From the NCBI GenBank assembly GCA_019423795.1, contig JAHZAT010000025.1:1-33994 (forward strand): a stretch of DNA of 33,994 nt. The letters are read 5' to 3'. Origin of the DNA: Clostridiales bacterium (GTDB lineage: Bacteria; Bacillota; Clostridia; Lachnospirales; Lachnospiraceae). The notes below the pieces were generated by a model that saw only the letters and a list, made by a program, of their open reading frames with translations, did no database searches and was not told the origin of the DNA. The position numbers and the translations under genes were made by a program. How positions within the stretch are numbered: position 1 is the stretch's first letter; each line of letters starts with the position of its first letter. This document shows, in pieces, positions 8,307 through 17,611 of this stretch.

Positions 8307-9596
8307 TTAGTCCTCAAAACCACGTCTGATGATATCATGTCTTTCTGGTCCGTTGGATACTAATGTGATCGGATATCCAATCTTCTCTTCTACAAACTCG
8401 ATGTACTTACGGCAGTTCTCTGGAAGATCTTCGTAGTTCTTGATTCCACGAATATCAGATTTCCATCCTGGAAGTACTTCTAAAACTGGTTTTGCTTTCT
8501 CAAGTTTTCCTGTTGTTGGGAAGTCTGTTGTTACTTCTCCGTCAATTTCATATCCTACGCATACTGGAATCTCATCTAAATATCCAAGTACATCTAATAC
8601 TGTAAAGGCAACATCTGTTGTTCCCTGCATACGGCATCCGTATTTAGTAGCTACAACATCAAGCCATCCCATTCTTCTTGGACGTCCTGTTGTTGCTCCA
8701 AATTCTCCACCATCTCCACCACGACGGCGAAGTTCGTCTGCTTCATCTCCAAAGATCTCACTTACGAAAGCCCCAGCTCCTACGGCACTTGAGTATGCTT
8801 TTACAACTGTTACAACTTTCTTGATCTCATATGGAGGGATTCCTGCTCCGATCGCACCATATCCTGCTAATGTAGAAGATGATGTAACCATTGGATAGAT
8901 TCCATGGTCAGGGTCTTTTAGTGATCCTAACTGTCCTTCTAATAAGATATTCTTTCCTTCTTTGATCGCTTCGTGTAAGAACAATGATGTATCACATACA
9001 TAAGGTGCTACCATCTCTTTGTATTCCATTAATGTATTGTATAATTCATCTGGATCAAGAAGTGGTTTATGATATAAATGCTCTAACATAACATTCTTTT
9101 TCTCACATACTGATTTTACTTTTTCTCTTAACACTTCTTCTTCATCGAATAATTCACTTACCTGAAATCCGATCTTTGCGTATTTGTCTGAATAAAATGG
9201 TGCGATACCGGATTTTGTTGATCCAAATGAGTTCTTTCCAAGACGTTCTTCTTCATACTGATCGAATAAAATGTGATAAGGCATTACCATCTGCGCACGA
9301 TCTGATACTAAGATCTTAGGCTGAGGAACCCCCTGGCTTACAATTCCTTCAATCTCTTTAAATAATACAGGGATATTTAATGCCACACCATTACCGATCA
9401 CACTTGTTGTATGGTTGTAGAATACCCCAGATGGTAATGTATGCAACGCAAACTTACCGTAATCATTGATGATCGTATGACCAGCATTTGCTCCTCCCTG
9501 GAAACGAACGATAATATCGGATGTTTCACCTAACATGTCTGTAATCTTACCTTTTCCTTCGTCTCCCCAATTGGCTCCAACGACTGCTTTTACCAT
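8307..9596 (-). CDS. purA: Adenylosuccinate synthetase
   Basis: A 429-residue enzyme that joins IMP and aspartate using GTP, the first committed step from IMP to AMP. The N-terminal G-D-E-G-K-G-K P-loop (residues 11-17), the catalytic histidine in N-A-G-H-T (H40), the G-A-T-T-G-R-P-R-R segment and full family length are all present. A near-perfect AGGAGG (9605-9610) lies before the ATG. It is the first gene of a run with lepB and ridA, preceded by 176 bases that hold a long inverted repeat. Confidence 0.96.
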   Translation of the reverse strand: MVKAVVGANWGDEGKGKITDMLGETSDIIVRFQGGANAGHTIINDYGKFALHTLPSGVFYNHTTSVIGNGVALNIPVLFKEIEGIVSQGVPQPKILVSDRAQMVMPYHILFDQYEEERLGKNSFGSTKSGIAPFYSDKYAKIGFQVSELFDEEEVLREKVKSVCEKKNVMLEHLYHKPLLDPDELYNTLMEYKEMVAPYVCDTSLFLHEAIKEGKNILLEGQLGSLKDPDHGIYPMVTSSSTLAGYGAIGAGIPPYEIKKVVTVVKAYSSAVGAGAFVSEIFGDEADELRRRGGDGGEFGATTGRPRRMGWLDVVATKYGCRMQGTTDVAFTVLDVLGYLDEIPVCVGYEIDGEVTTDFPTTGKLEKAKPVLEVLPGWKSDIRGIKNYEDLPENCRKYIEFVEEKIGYPITLVSNGPERHDIIRRGFED

Positions 9597-9702
9597 ATGT
9601 GTATCCTCCTAATAAAATCAATTATTTGACTTTTTCTTGTATTTATTGTGTGGTCGTACTTATCTTAAATACTACACAGCAACAACTTTCATTCTATATC
9701 GT

Positions 9703-9734
9703 TTTAGGCACTCTGTCAAGACAGAGTGCCTAAA
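9703..9734. terminator. Perfect 15-bp inverted repeat between an LTA synthase gene and purA
   Basis: TTTAGGCACTCTGTC (9703-9717) is exactly complementary to GACAGAGTGCCTAAA (9720-9734), leaving only two unpaired bases (a four-base loop if the closing pair opens). Its place after the stop at 9773 on the minus strand suggests a terminator for the tandem LTA synthase genes. However, no strong T-run follows on the minus strand, so it might instead be a processing or attenuation hairpin in the purA leader. Confidence 0.5.
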
Positions 9735-9772
9735 GCTTTTAATTTCTACATATTTTCTTTTGATTTTTTATA

Positions 9773-12259
9773 TTACTTACCATTTCCTACGGAAAATAAT
9801 GTATTACTAACATGTTTTGTATCCATCAAACTGTTATATTGCAGATAGTGATACTCATTGATCAGTTTTGTATATTTGTTCTTTTCGGAAAATTCATGAT
9901 CTTTTCCATCTTTATCCACATAACCATTCGCATTTAACGCTGGTATTGTCTTTCTTAAATTTAACAAATATTCATTATATCTTGATAATTTTAAGTTTGT
10001 CTGCTCAAGCATCATGCTGGAAAGATAGTTTGCACTGACATTTTCCATATCAGAAGCTTCATCAATATCATAATTTGCCCATATGATAAATGGCACCTTG
10101 TATTTCTTCTGTAATTCCTTAAGACTTAAATTATTTAAAGATTTTCCATATAATAATTCATAGAAAGAATCCGGAAGTTTTGGCTGATGATCTCCAAACA
10201 TTACAACAATCGTTGGTTCTTTTTGTTGTTTAAAATAGTTGATGATCTTTTCAAACGCACGGTCTGACTCATGGATCAGTGACAGATAACGGTTTGCTGT
10301 ATCCGTTGCTTTCTCATCCTGAATCTTGATCTCTTCTTTAAATTTGGTATCTTTGACATAATAACCACCATGATTCTGGATCGTTACATTAAAGAAGAAT
10401 AGTGGTTTCCCTGATTCCTTTTTATTAAACACATCAATGATCTTATTATAATCCTCAGAATCAGAATACCATCCACGGAATTTTTCTCCGTTTGGATTCA
10501 TAGATGTCTCGTCAATGAATTTATCAAATCCAAGCAATGGATATACCGTATTTCTATTCCATCCATTCGCTTTATATGGATGGAATGCCATCGTATCATA
10601 TCCTTCCTGTTTTAACTGCGATGCAAGACTTGGCACTTTATGTTTGATAAACTGTGTATAAGCATTACCATTTAATGGCAATGTTGATACAGAGTTTCCT
10701 GTCAGAAATTCATATTCTGAGTTGCTTGTTCCTCCTCCAAATACAGATACAAGCATATGCCCTTTGATCGTATTTTCTTTTAAACTGTTAATAAACGGCA
10801 TAACCTCTTTGTTGGTCTTAATATGATTGACTACATTTAAATCTGCAAATGTTTCATTCATGATCACGACTACATTTGGTTTTTGTTTTAAAGTTTTATT
10901 CTTTCCTGTTGTTACCTGATAGTTATCTGCAATCTTATTTACCGTCTGCGGATTATATCCATCTGGCTGAGAAACAAGAGTATACTGAACATTTAAAATA
11001 AAGCTTAAAATATATCCATTTTTCAAATATCCATTTTTCTGGTTGAATAAATTAACTTTGATTCCATTTTTGGCAAGATCATCTACTTTTGTCATGTGAA
11101 CGGAACTTGCAACTATCACTATTGCCGTGATAACAATTGCAACCAGTCGTTTCTTGATCGTAAATGCCTTGAAAGTTTCTAATTTACATGCGATCACACA
11201 TAAACCAAGTAAAATGATCGTTGCAATAATGGCTGGTTTATCAAAACTTAGTACATAATGATCTGCAACATCCATCGCTGTTCCAACCGCATAAATATCT
11301 GCTGGTGTGATTGGATTTCCTCTAAATGCAAGTACAAAATAATTTGCGATCGCTGCACCGTAGAAGAAAATATTTCCTATCATCAGTGCCCATTTAATAC
11401 GGTTAAAGAGCATCAGCAATACTGCATATATAATGTAATACCACAGCATATTTAAAGCAAATGTCAGTGGCTTCATAACGCTGATCGGATTATAAAACAC
11501 TTTCTCAACCATATAAAATGCGATCCATGGATTCACAATAAATAATATCCAACTAAATCGTTTATTCCATTTTTCTGGAAGTTTTAATGGAATCAGAATA
11601 ATAGCCATCAGTGCAACTGCGATTGCTACTGTCATTATGATCGCACTTACATCAATACGATTTGTCCATACTCTCATTCGGATATGAAAGTCTTTTTGTG
11701 ACTTTCCATTGATCACTGCTGGCTCATATATCTTGCCCATCTCCTTTGATGTATATAAATACAATGGATGGTCTTTTTTGATTCCTCTGGCTTTGATCGT
11801 AAGAGTATATGTATCGCCCTTTTTGATATCCTTATTAACGATCAAGCTATACCATTTTTGGGATGTATATCTGCTTGTCTTTAAAGACGGCTGAATGTTT
11901 CTCATTCCATCCACATCCAGCAAATCTTTTGTGACATGATAAACTGATTTTCCTTTGCTGTCCTTGATATTAACAGAAATACTTCCTGCTCTTTTATAGC
12001 TCTGATTTCGATCGATCATGAACGTGAAGCTCTGAATGTTATCATACGTCGCTTTAAACTTCTGCACAATCTCATCATTACCTGTCACTGCGATCTGAGA
12101 AATTTCCTTATCTGGTCCACCCTTAGCGATTTTTTCTGAAAACTCAGCCTTATTCTTTAGTACAAAAATAATAAAAAGAAATAATGCGAATACAACCACG
12201 CCTTTCATCGCTTTGTTTATTATATTATGAATTTTATTTTTTCCATTTCGTTCTGACAT
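9773..12259 (-). CDS. LTA synthase family membrane sulfatase (copy B)
   Basis: An 828-residue membrane enzyme of the LtaS/phosphoglycerol transferase (alkaline phosphatase superfamily) type. Order: one TM helix (about 18-36), an extracytoplasmic beta-rich domain (about 50-195), about five more TM helices (about 200-390), then an outer-face sulfatase-like domain (about 460-760). Catalytic elements match LtaS: V-I-M-N-E-T (metal-binding Glu), G-G-G-T-S-N-S-E with the nucleophilic Thr near residue 511, Q-N-H-G-G-Y, and F-G-D-H-Q-P. LtaS enzymes polymerise glycerol phosphate from phosphatidylglycerol. The extra ectodomain is not in S. aureus LtaS, so the acceptor polymer may differ. It lies 21 bases after its paralog. 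Confidence 0.88.
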   Translation of the reverse strand: MSERNGKNKIHNIINKAMKGVVVFALFLFIIFVLKNKAEFSEKIAKGGPDKEISQIAVTGNDEIVQKFKATYDNIQSFTFMIDRNQSYKRAGSISVNIKDSKGKSVYHVTKDLLDVDGMRNIQPSLKTSRYTSQKWYSLIVNKDIKKGDTYTLTIKARGIKKDHPLYLYTSKEMGKIYEPAVINGKSQKDFHIRMRVWTNRIDVSAIIMTVAIAVALMAIILIPLKLPEKWNKRFSWILFIVNPWIAFYMVEKVFYNPISVMKPLTFALNMLWYYIIYAVLLMLFNRIKWALMIGNIFFYGAAIANYFVLAFRGNPITPADIYAVGTAMDVADHYVLSFDKPAIIATIILLGLCVIACKLETFKAFTIKKRLVAIVITAIVIVASSVHMTKVDDLAKNGIKVNLFNQKNGYLKNGYILSFILNVQYTLVSQPDGYNPQTVNKIADNYQVTTGKNKTLKQKPNVVVIMNETFADLNVVNHIKTNKEVMPFINSLKENTIKGHMLVSVFGGGTSNSEYEFLTGNSVSTLPLNGNAYTQFIKHKVPSLASQLKQEGYDTMAFHPYKANGWNRNTVYPLLGFDKFIDETSMNPNGEKFRGWYSDSEDYNKIIDVFNKKESGKPLFFFNVTIQNHGGYYVKDTKFKEEIKIQDEKATDTANRYLSLIHESDRAFEKIINYFKQQKEPTIVVMFGDHQPKLPDSFYELLYGKSLNNLSLKELQKKYKVPFIIWANYDIDEASDMENVSANYLSSMMLEQTNLKLSRYNEYLLNLRKTIPALNANGYVDKDGKDHEFSEKNKYTKLINEYHYLQYNSLMDTKHVSNTLFSVGNGK

Positions 12260-12280
12260 ATTTCTTTCCTCTCGTCCTGC

Positions 12281-14764
12281 TTATTTCACAGAAAACAAAT
12301 CTGTACTGACATGTTTCTTATCCATCAAACTATTATACTGCAGATACTGATACTGTGTGATCAGTTTTGTGTATTTATTTTGTTCTGAAAAATGATGATT
12401 TTCTCCATCTTTGTCTACATACCCATTTGCATTCAATGCAGGAACATTTTTTCTCATATCTAATAAAAATTCATTATATCTTGACAATTTTAAGTTTGTC
12501 TGCTGAAGCATCAAGCTTGATAAATAGTTTGCACTGACATTTTCTACATCGCTTTTTGCATCAATATCATAGTTAGCCCATATGATAAATGGTACTGTAT
12601 ACTTCTTCTGCTGTTCTTTCAAACTTAAGTTGCTTAATGATTTTCCATATAACAGTTCATAGAATGAATCTTCCAGTTTCGGCTGATGATCCCCGAACAT
12701 TACAACGATCGTTGGTTCTTTCTTATTCTTAAAGTAATTAATGATCTTCTCAAATGCACGGTCAGATTCATGGATCAGTGACAGATAACGATTTGCTGTA
12801 TCTGTTGCCTTTTCATCCTTGATCTTGATCTCTTCTTTAAAGTTCTTATCAGCGATCAGATATCCTCCATGGTTCTGAATCGTTACATTAAATAAGAATA
12901 ATGGCTGCCCTGCCTTTTTCTTATTAAAGATATCAATGATCTTATTGTAATCCTCGGAATCAGAATACCATCCTCGGAATTTTTCTCCATTTGGATTCAT
13001 GCATGTTTCATCTAAGAACTGATCAAATCCAATCAATGGGTAAACAGTATCTCTGTTCCATCCATGTGCTTTGTATGGGTGGAATGCCAACGTATCATAC
13101 CCCTGTTGTTTCAACTGGGATGCAAGACTTGGTACTTTATGTTTTACAAACTGTGTATAAGCGTTTCCATTTAATGGAAGTGCTGATACAGAGTTTCCTG
13201 TTAAAAATTCATATTCCGAATTACTTGTACCTCCACCAAAAACAGACACTAACATATGACCTTTGATGGTATTTTCTTTCAGATTGTTAATAAATGGCAT
13301 AACCTCTTTATTTGTCTTGATCTTATTAACCACATTCAGATCAGAAAACGTCTCATTCATGATCACGACTACATTTGGTTTTTGTTTTAAGTTTTTGTTA
13401 CTTCCCTGTGTAACTTCGTAGTTGTCTGCAATCTTATTTACTTTATTTGCACTATACCCTTCTGGCTGGGATACGATCGTATACTGAATATTCATTAAGA
13501 AACTTAAAATATATCCATTATTGGTATAACCTAATTTCTGATTCCAAAAATTCACCTTAACTCCCTTAGATTGTAGTGCATCAACTCTTGTCAGTGTAAA
13601 AGCACTTGCTGCTGTAACAAGAACCGTAACTAAAACAGCAATCAATCGTTTTCTCCATTGAAAGATTGGATATGTTTCAAGTTTGGATGCAAACACACAC
13701 ATTCCAAGTAATACAACTGTTGCTACGATTGCTGCTTTATCGTAGGATAATACATAATGATCTGCTACGTCCATTGCAGTTCCAAGGGCATAAATATCTG
13801 CTGGTGTGATTGGAGTTCCACGGAATGCAAGTACAAAATAGTTACCTATCGCTGCTGCATAGAAAAATACATTTCCAACCAACAATGCCCATTTCACTCT
13901 GTTAAATATAAGCAACAAGATCATATAAATAATATAATACCATAATACATTCAGCCCGAATGCCAGCTTATTCATAACACTGATCGGATTATAGAATACC
14001 TTCTCAACCATGTAAAACGAAATCCAAGGTGTTATAACAAACAATATCCATGTAAATCTCTTATTCCATTTTTTCGGCAAATATATTGGAATAAGAATCA
14101 ATGCGATCAGTGCCAATGTAATTGCAACTGTTAAAACAATTGCTGAAACATCAATCTGTGTTGTCCATACTCTTGTACGGATATGTACATCCATCTTCTG
14201 TCCATTGACTTTCACAGGACTAAAAATATTTCCCATTTTCTTTGATGTATATAAATATAATGGACGATCTTTCTTGATTCCTTTTGCTGTGATCTCAATC
14301 GTATAATTCTCACCTTTGTTCAGTTTCTGGTTTACTACAACTCTGTACCAGCGATATTCAGCTCTTTGGGTACGTCTCATTGTTGCCGTCATATTCTTTA
14401 ATCCATCAACCTCTAACAGGCTCGGCATAATATGATAGATTGATCTTCCCTTACTATCTTTTACATTCAGATCAATACTTCCAGCTCTTCCAACCTGTTC
14501 ATTTCTGTCAACCAGAATATTCAAACGTTCCATCGTATCACATGTTGCTTTAAACTTTTGTACAACTTTATCACCATCTGAAATTGCAATCTTTGATATT
14601 TTCTTTTCTGGAACACCTTTTGCAACTCTTTCTGAAAACTGATTTTTATTTGTTAAAACCAATACAATAAATGCGATCAATGCAAGGACAATCCCATATT
14701 TTAAGACTTTTTGCATGATGCTGTGAAATTTTTGTAATTTTGTTTCACTATTTCTCTGTGTCAT
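12281..14764 (-). CDS. LTA synthase family membrane sulfatase (copy A)
   Basis: An 827-residue paralog of the next gene with the same order: N-terminal TM helix (about 20-40), extracytoplasmic beta domain, a cluster of TM helices, and a C-terminal sulfatase-like catalytic domain with N-E-T, G-G-G-T-S-N-S-E (Thr near 511), N-H-G-G-Y and G-D-H-Q-P. By eye the catalytic domains of the two copies are nearly identical over long stretches, while the ectodomains are only about half identical. It lies 58 bases after pheA, so it could be read from the upstream folate/pheA transcript. Which glycerol-phosphate polymer each copy makes cannot be told from sequence. Confidence 0.88.
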   Translation of the reverse strand: MTQRNSETKLQKFHSIMQKVLKYGIVLALIAFIVLVLTNKNQFSERVAKGVPEKKISKIAISDGDKVVQKFKATCDTMERLNILVDRNEQVGRAGSIDLNVKDSKGRSIYHIMPSLLEVDGLKNMTATMRRTQRAEYRWYRVVVNQKLNKGENYTIEITAKGIKKDRPLYLYTSKKMGNIFSPVKVNGQKMDVHIRTRVWTTQIDVSAIVLTVAITLALIALILIPIYLPKKWNKRFTWILFVITPWISFYMVEKVFYNPISVMNKLAFGLNVLWYYIIYMILLLIFNRVKWALLVGNVFFYAAAIGNYFVLAFRGTPITPADIYALGTAMDVADHYVLSYDKAAIVATVVLLGMCVFASKLETYPIFQWRKRLIAVLVTVLVTAASAFTLTRVDALQSKGVKVNFWNQKLGYTNNGYILSFLMNIQYTIVSQPEGYSANKVNKIADNYEVTQGSNKNLKQKPNVVVIMNETFSDLNVVNKIKTNKEVMPFINNLKENTIKGHMLVSVFGGGTSNSEYEFLTGNSVSALPLNGNAYTQFVKHKVPSLASQLKQQGYDTLAFHPYKAHGWNRDTVYPLIGFDQFLDETCMNPNGEKFRGWYSDSEDYNKIIDIFNKKKAGQPLFLFNVTIQNHGGYLIADKNFKEEIKIKDEKATDTANRYLSLIHESDRAFEKIINYFKNKKEPTIVVMFGDHQPKLEDSFYELLYGKSLSNLSLKEQQKKYTVPFIIWANYDIDAKSDVENVSANYLSSLMLQQTNLKLSRYNEFLLDMRKNVPALNANGYVDKDGENHHFSEQNKYTKLITQYQYLQYNSLMDKKHVSTDLFSVK

Positions 14765-14822
14765 TTTACATTACCTTCCATTCGTTTGTATTTCCCCAGT
14801 CTTTTTTTCACATTCATAATTT

Positions 14823-15956
14823 TTAGAAATTTCCTAATATTTTAAAAGCCTTTGTCTCTTCTTTGATTCCTGCCAGTGCATTACGGATTGCTGGATCATT
14901 TAAATTCCCGATCACGTCAACATAAAATCCATACTCCCACTTTCTTCCTGGAAGCGGCCTGGATTCAATATTACTCATACTGACATTATTAAACATAAAA
15001 TGAGTCAAGATATTATACAAAGACCCTGATTCATGTGGTACGCTGAAACTAATACTTACTTTTCCTGCATCTTTTCTATATTGTTTCTTCTTTGACATGA
15101 TCACGAATCTTGTTGTATTGTTTCCTTCATCATTTACCTCTCTTTTTAAAATCTGAAGACCATACATCTTAGCTGCACGTTCACTGCAGATCGCAGCTTT
15201 TGTATTCTTGCCATCATCTGCTACTTTCTTTGCACTAATCGCAGTATTAGCAACTTTTACCTGCTCCCATTCTGGATGTTCATCTAAGAAACCTTTGCAT
15301 TGCATCAATCCTTGCGGATGTGAATACACTTTCTCGATCTGTTCTAAACTGCTTCCTGGAAGTGCTGCAAAAACATGTCTCACATCAACAGATTCTTCTC
15401 CTACCACACAGATATCGTAATCAAGAATCATATCATAAATTCCACTGACAGTTCCTGCTGAAGTATTCTCAATTGGAAGCACTCCATAATCAGCTTCCCC
15501 TCGATCTAATGTCTTTACAACATCTTTAAACTCCGGTACAGAGAAATTTTTAACATTTTCTCCAAAATACTGTACCATTGCCTGTTCCTGATATGCACCA
15601 GGAATTCCCTGATATACGACTTTTGTATTTTCATTGATATCCAGAGAATCAACTTCTTCAAATGTTCCATCGATATAAGCATCTTCCTGTGATAACAGAC
15701 TATACTGGTATCTGCGACTGATACTCATCATCTGAAGAAACATCTCTTCCACAGATTTCTTAATGATCGTTTCCGTTTCATCTTTTGTTAAAACATCAAT
15801 CTTCTGTCTTTCTCTTACAGGGTCATAAATTGCTTTCCCTGTCCCTCTTTTATATTCTGCTACGTCCGCAGAACATCTCATTCGTTGTTTGAATAAAGAA
15901 AGCATCTTCTGATCGATCTCGTCAATCTGTTGTCTTATTTCCATCAAATCTCTCAT
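14823..15956 (-). CDS. pheA: Bifunctional chorismate mutase / prephenate dehydratase (P-protein)
   Basis: A 377-residue fusion converting chorismate to prephenate and then to phenylpyruvate for phenylalanine synthesis. Residues 1-90 are an AroQ chorismate mutase helix bundle (R-Q-Q-I-D-E-I-D near the start, then R-x-R-x-K-I-D). About 107-285 is the dehydratase, with G-I-P-G-A-Y at the start and the catalytic N-T-T-R-F motif near its end. About 297-377 is an ACT domain with G-S-L-Y and E-S-R-P, the usual phenylalanine-sensing elements, so feedback inhibition is expected. The start is three bases after folBK and its GAGGA site lies within the folBK coding end, indicating cotranscription. Confidence 0.95.
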   Translation of the reverse strand: MRDLMEIRQQIDEIDQKMLSLFKQRMRCSADVAEYKRGTGKAIYDPVRERQKIDVLTKDETETIIKKSVEEMFLQMMSISRRYQYSLLSQEDAYIDGTFEEVDSLDINENTKVVYQGIPGAYQEQAMVQYFGENVKNFSVPEFKDVVKTLDRGEADYGVLPIENTSAGTVSGIYDMILDYDICVVGEESVDVRHVFAALPGSSLEQIEKVYSHPQGLMQCKGFLDEHPEWEQVKVANTAISAKKVADDGKNTKAAICSERAAKMYGLQILKREVNDEGNNTTRFVIMSKKKQYRKDAGKVSISFSVPHESGSLYNILTHFMFNNVSMSNIESRPLPGRKWEYGFYVDVIGNLNDPAIRNALAGIKEETKAFKILGNF

Positions 15957-15959
15957 AGT

Positions 15960-16781
15960 TTATTGTTCCTCTTTTATCATTTCTTTTAATTGTGTGACTG
16001 TTTTGCCAAGCAGTGGATGCATAAGATATGGTGCAATCTCTTCTAATGGTTCTAAAACAAACAGTCTTTTGTGCATCTCTTTGTGAGGGATCGTTAATTT
16101 TCTCTCATTCATCACAAGATCATCATACATTAAAATATCAAGGTCCAGTGTTCTCGGTCCCCAATGAATTGTTCTGACTCTTCCTGCCTGTGCTTCCACA
16201 TCCATCAGAAAATCAAGCAGTTCTTCTGGTTCTTTTAACGTATCGATGGCAATACATCCATTCAGAAAATCCTCCTGCTTAACTCCTCCATATGGCTTTG
16301 TCTCAATCAGGCTTGAAACATGAACAACTTTCGTATCATCCTGTGCCTCGATCGCATCGATCGCTTGATTGATATATTCCATACGGTCTCCCATATTGGA
16401 CCCAACACCAATATAGGCTCTATGCCAGCCACGTTTAATCTTAACAGAAACATAATCAAGAGGCAATCCAATTGGTGCCCATGGTTTTTTTACTTCAATC
16501 TCAAGTTTTCTGACTAATGGAAATTTAAGAAGCAGTTTCTTTGCCACAGTTTCTGCCACACATTCGATCAGGTTAAAGTCATTCTCTGTCAGAATATCCT
16601 TGATCACGTGGCATACTTTTCCATAATCGACAGAAAACTCCATCTGGTCACTGACACCTGCAAGCTTCGTATCCACATAAAGTACTGCAGATACTAAAAA
16701 CTTTTGTCCTAATACCTTTTCCTCTTTATATAGACCATGATTTGCATAAACTTCCAAATCTTTGATTATAATCTGATCCAT
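15960..16781 (-). CDS. folBK: FolB-FolK fusion: dihydroneopterin aldolase / HPPK
   Basis: A fusion of two consecutive folate enzymes. Residues about 1-118 are FolB (I-I-I-K-D-L-E-V-Y-A-N-H-G-L start, V-D-Y-G-K-V, and the I-E-C-V-A-E segment), which cleaves dihydroneopterin to 6-hydroxymethyl-dihydropterin. Residues about 122-273 are FolK (I-G-V-G-S-N-M-G-D-R, then R-T-x-x-W-G-P-R-T-L-D-L-D-I-L), which pyrophosphorylates that product. The frame opens earlier at a GTG (16805), but the paired ATG codons at 16784 and 16781 follow a GGGAG site; I take the second, which has the better spacing. It lies 13 bases after folP. Confidence 0.93.
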   Translation of the reverse strand: MDQIIIKDLEVYANHGLYKEEKVLGQKFLVSAVLYVDTKLAGVSDQMEFSVDYGKVCHVIKDILTENDFNLIECVAETVAKKLLLKFPLVRKLEIEVKKPWAPIGLPLDYVSVKIKRGWHRAYIGVGSNMGDRMEYINQAIDAIEAQDDTKVVHVSSLIETKPYGGVKQEDFLNGCIAIDTLKEPEELLDFLMDVEAQAGRVRTIHWGPRTLDLDILMYDDLVMNERKLTIPHKEMHKRLFVLEPLEEIAPYLMHPLLGKTVTQLKEMIKEEQ

Positions 16782-16794
16782 CATCAATTCTCCC

Positions 16795-17601
16795 TTATTT
16801 TGCACAAATTGCTTCTATCATCTTCATAGCACGCATGTTTTCTTTTACATCATGTACTCTGAAAAATCTGCATCCTTTCATGTATCCACTCACTGTTGTT
16901 GCAACAGTTCCTTCCACTCTCTGATCAGATGGAAGATCCAGAATAAGTCCGATCATTGATTTTCTTGAAGTTCCAAGAAGAACAGGTACATCCCACTGGT
17001 TTAAAAGTTCTAAATGATTCATAAGTTCTAAATTCTGATCAAGATCCTTGGCAAATCCGATTCCTGGATCTAACATGATCGTATCTTTTTTGATCCCTGC
17101 CTTCTCTGCCATCTCCATTGTCTCATTCAGATCAGCTATCACATCATTTAAATAATCTTTGTAGTCTGTATCCTTGCGGTTATGCATCAAACAAGAAGCA
17201 ATTCCTGTTTCTGCTAACACTTCTGCCATTGTTCCATCCCACTTAAGTCCCCAGATATCATTGATCAGATCAGCTCCTGCTTCAATCCCTGCTCTTGCCA
17301 CACCTGATTTGTAAGTATCCAGAGATACTGGAACATCAAATTCTTTCTTAAGGGTCTCAATCACTGGTGTTACCCTTCCAATCTCTTCTTCATCGGAAAT
17401 CAGAGTGTACCCAGGTCTTGTAGATTCTCCACCTACATCAATGATCGCAGCTCCATCTTTAATCATTTCTTCTGCATGTTTTAATGCTGCATCTAGATGA
17501 TCATATTTTCCTCCATCAGAAAATGAGTCTGGTGTCACATTCAAGATTCCCATAATATATCCATGGTGTTTCGTATCAAATGTTTTATTTCCAATAATCA
17601 T
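16795..17601 (-). CDS. folP: Dihydropteroate synthase
   Basis: A 268-residue TIM-barrel enzyme that condenses hydroxymethyl-dihydropterin pyrophosphate with p-aminobenzoate; the sulfonamide target. Visible motifs are G-I-L-N-V-T-P-D-S-F-S-D-G-G (the DHPS signature), D-V-G-G-E-S-T-R-P-G, D-P-G-I-G-F-A-K and the C-terminal R-V-H-D-V. The frame is open 50 codons further upstream, but that extension is out-of-frame overlap with the HD-domain gene and lacks conserved sequence; the ATG at 17601 follows AGGAG that includes the stop codon of the HD gene, so coupling is likely. Confidence 0.95.
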   Translation of the reverse strand: MIIGNKTFDTKHHGYIMGILNVTPDSFSDGGKYDHLDAALKHAEEMIKDGAAIIDVGGESTRPGYTLISDEEEIGRVTPVIETLKKEFDVPVSLDTYKSGVARAGIEAGADLINDIWGLKWDGTMAEVLAETGIASCLMHNRKDTDYKDYLNDVIADLNETMEMAEKAGIKKDTIMLDPGIGFAKDLDQNLELMNHLELLNQWDVPVLLGTSRKSMIGLILDLPSDQRVEGTVATTVSGYMKGCRFFRVHDVKENMRAMKMIEAICAK

Positions 17602-17611
17602 TGTATCTCTC

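Noticed and set aside
8440..8898. A 152-codon plus-strand frame opposite purA
   Set aside because: Low-complexity Ser/Pro-rich translation typical of the antisense of a conserved gene; no ribosome binding site seen.
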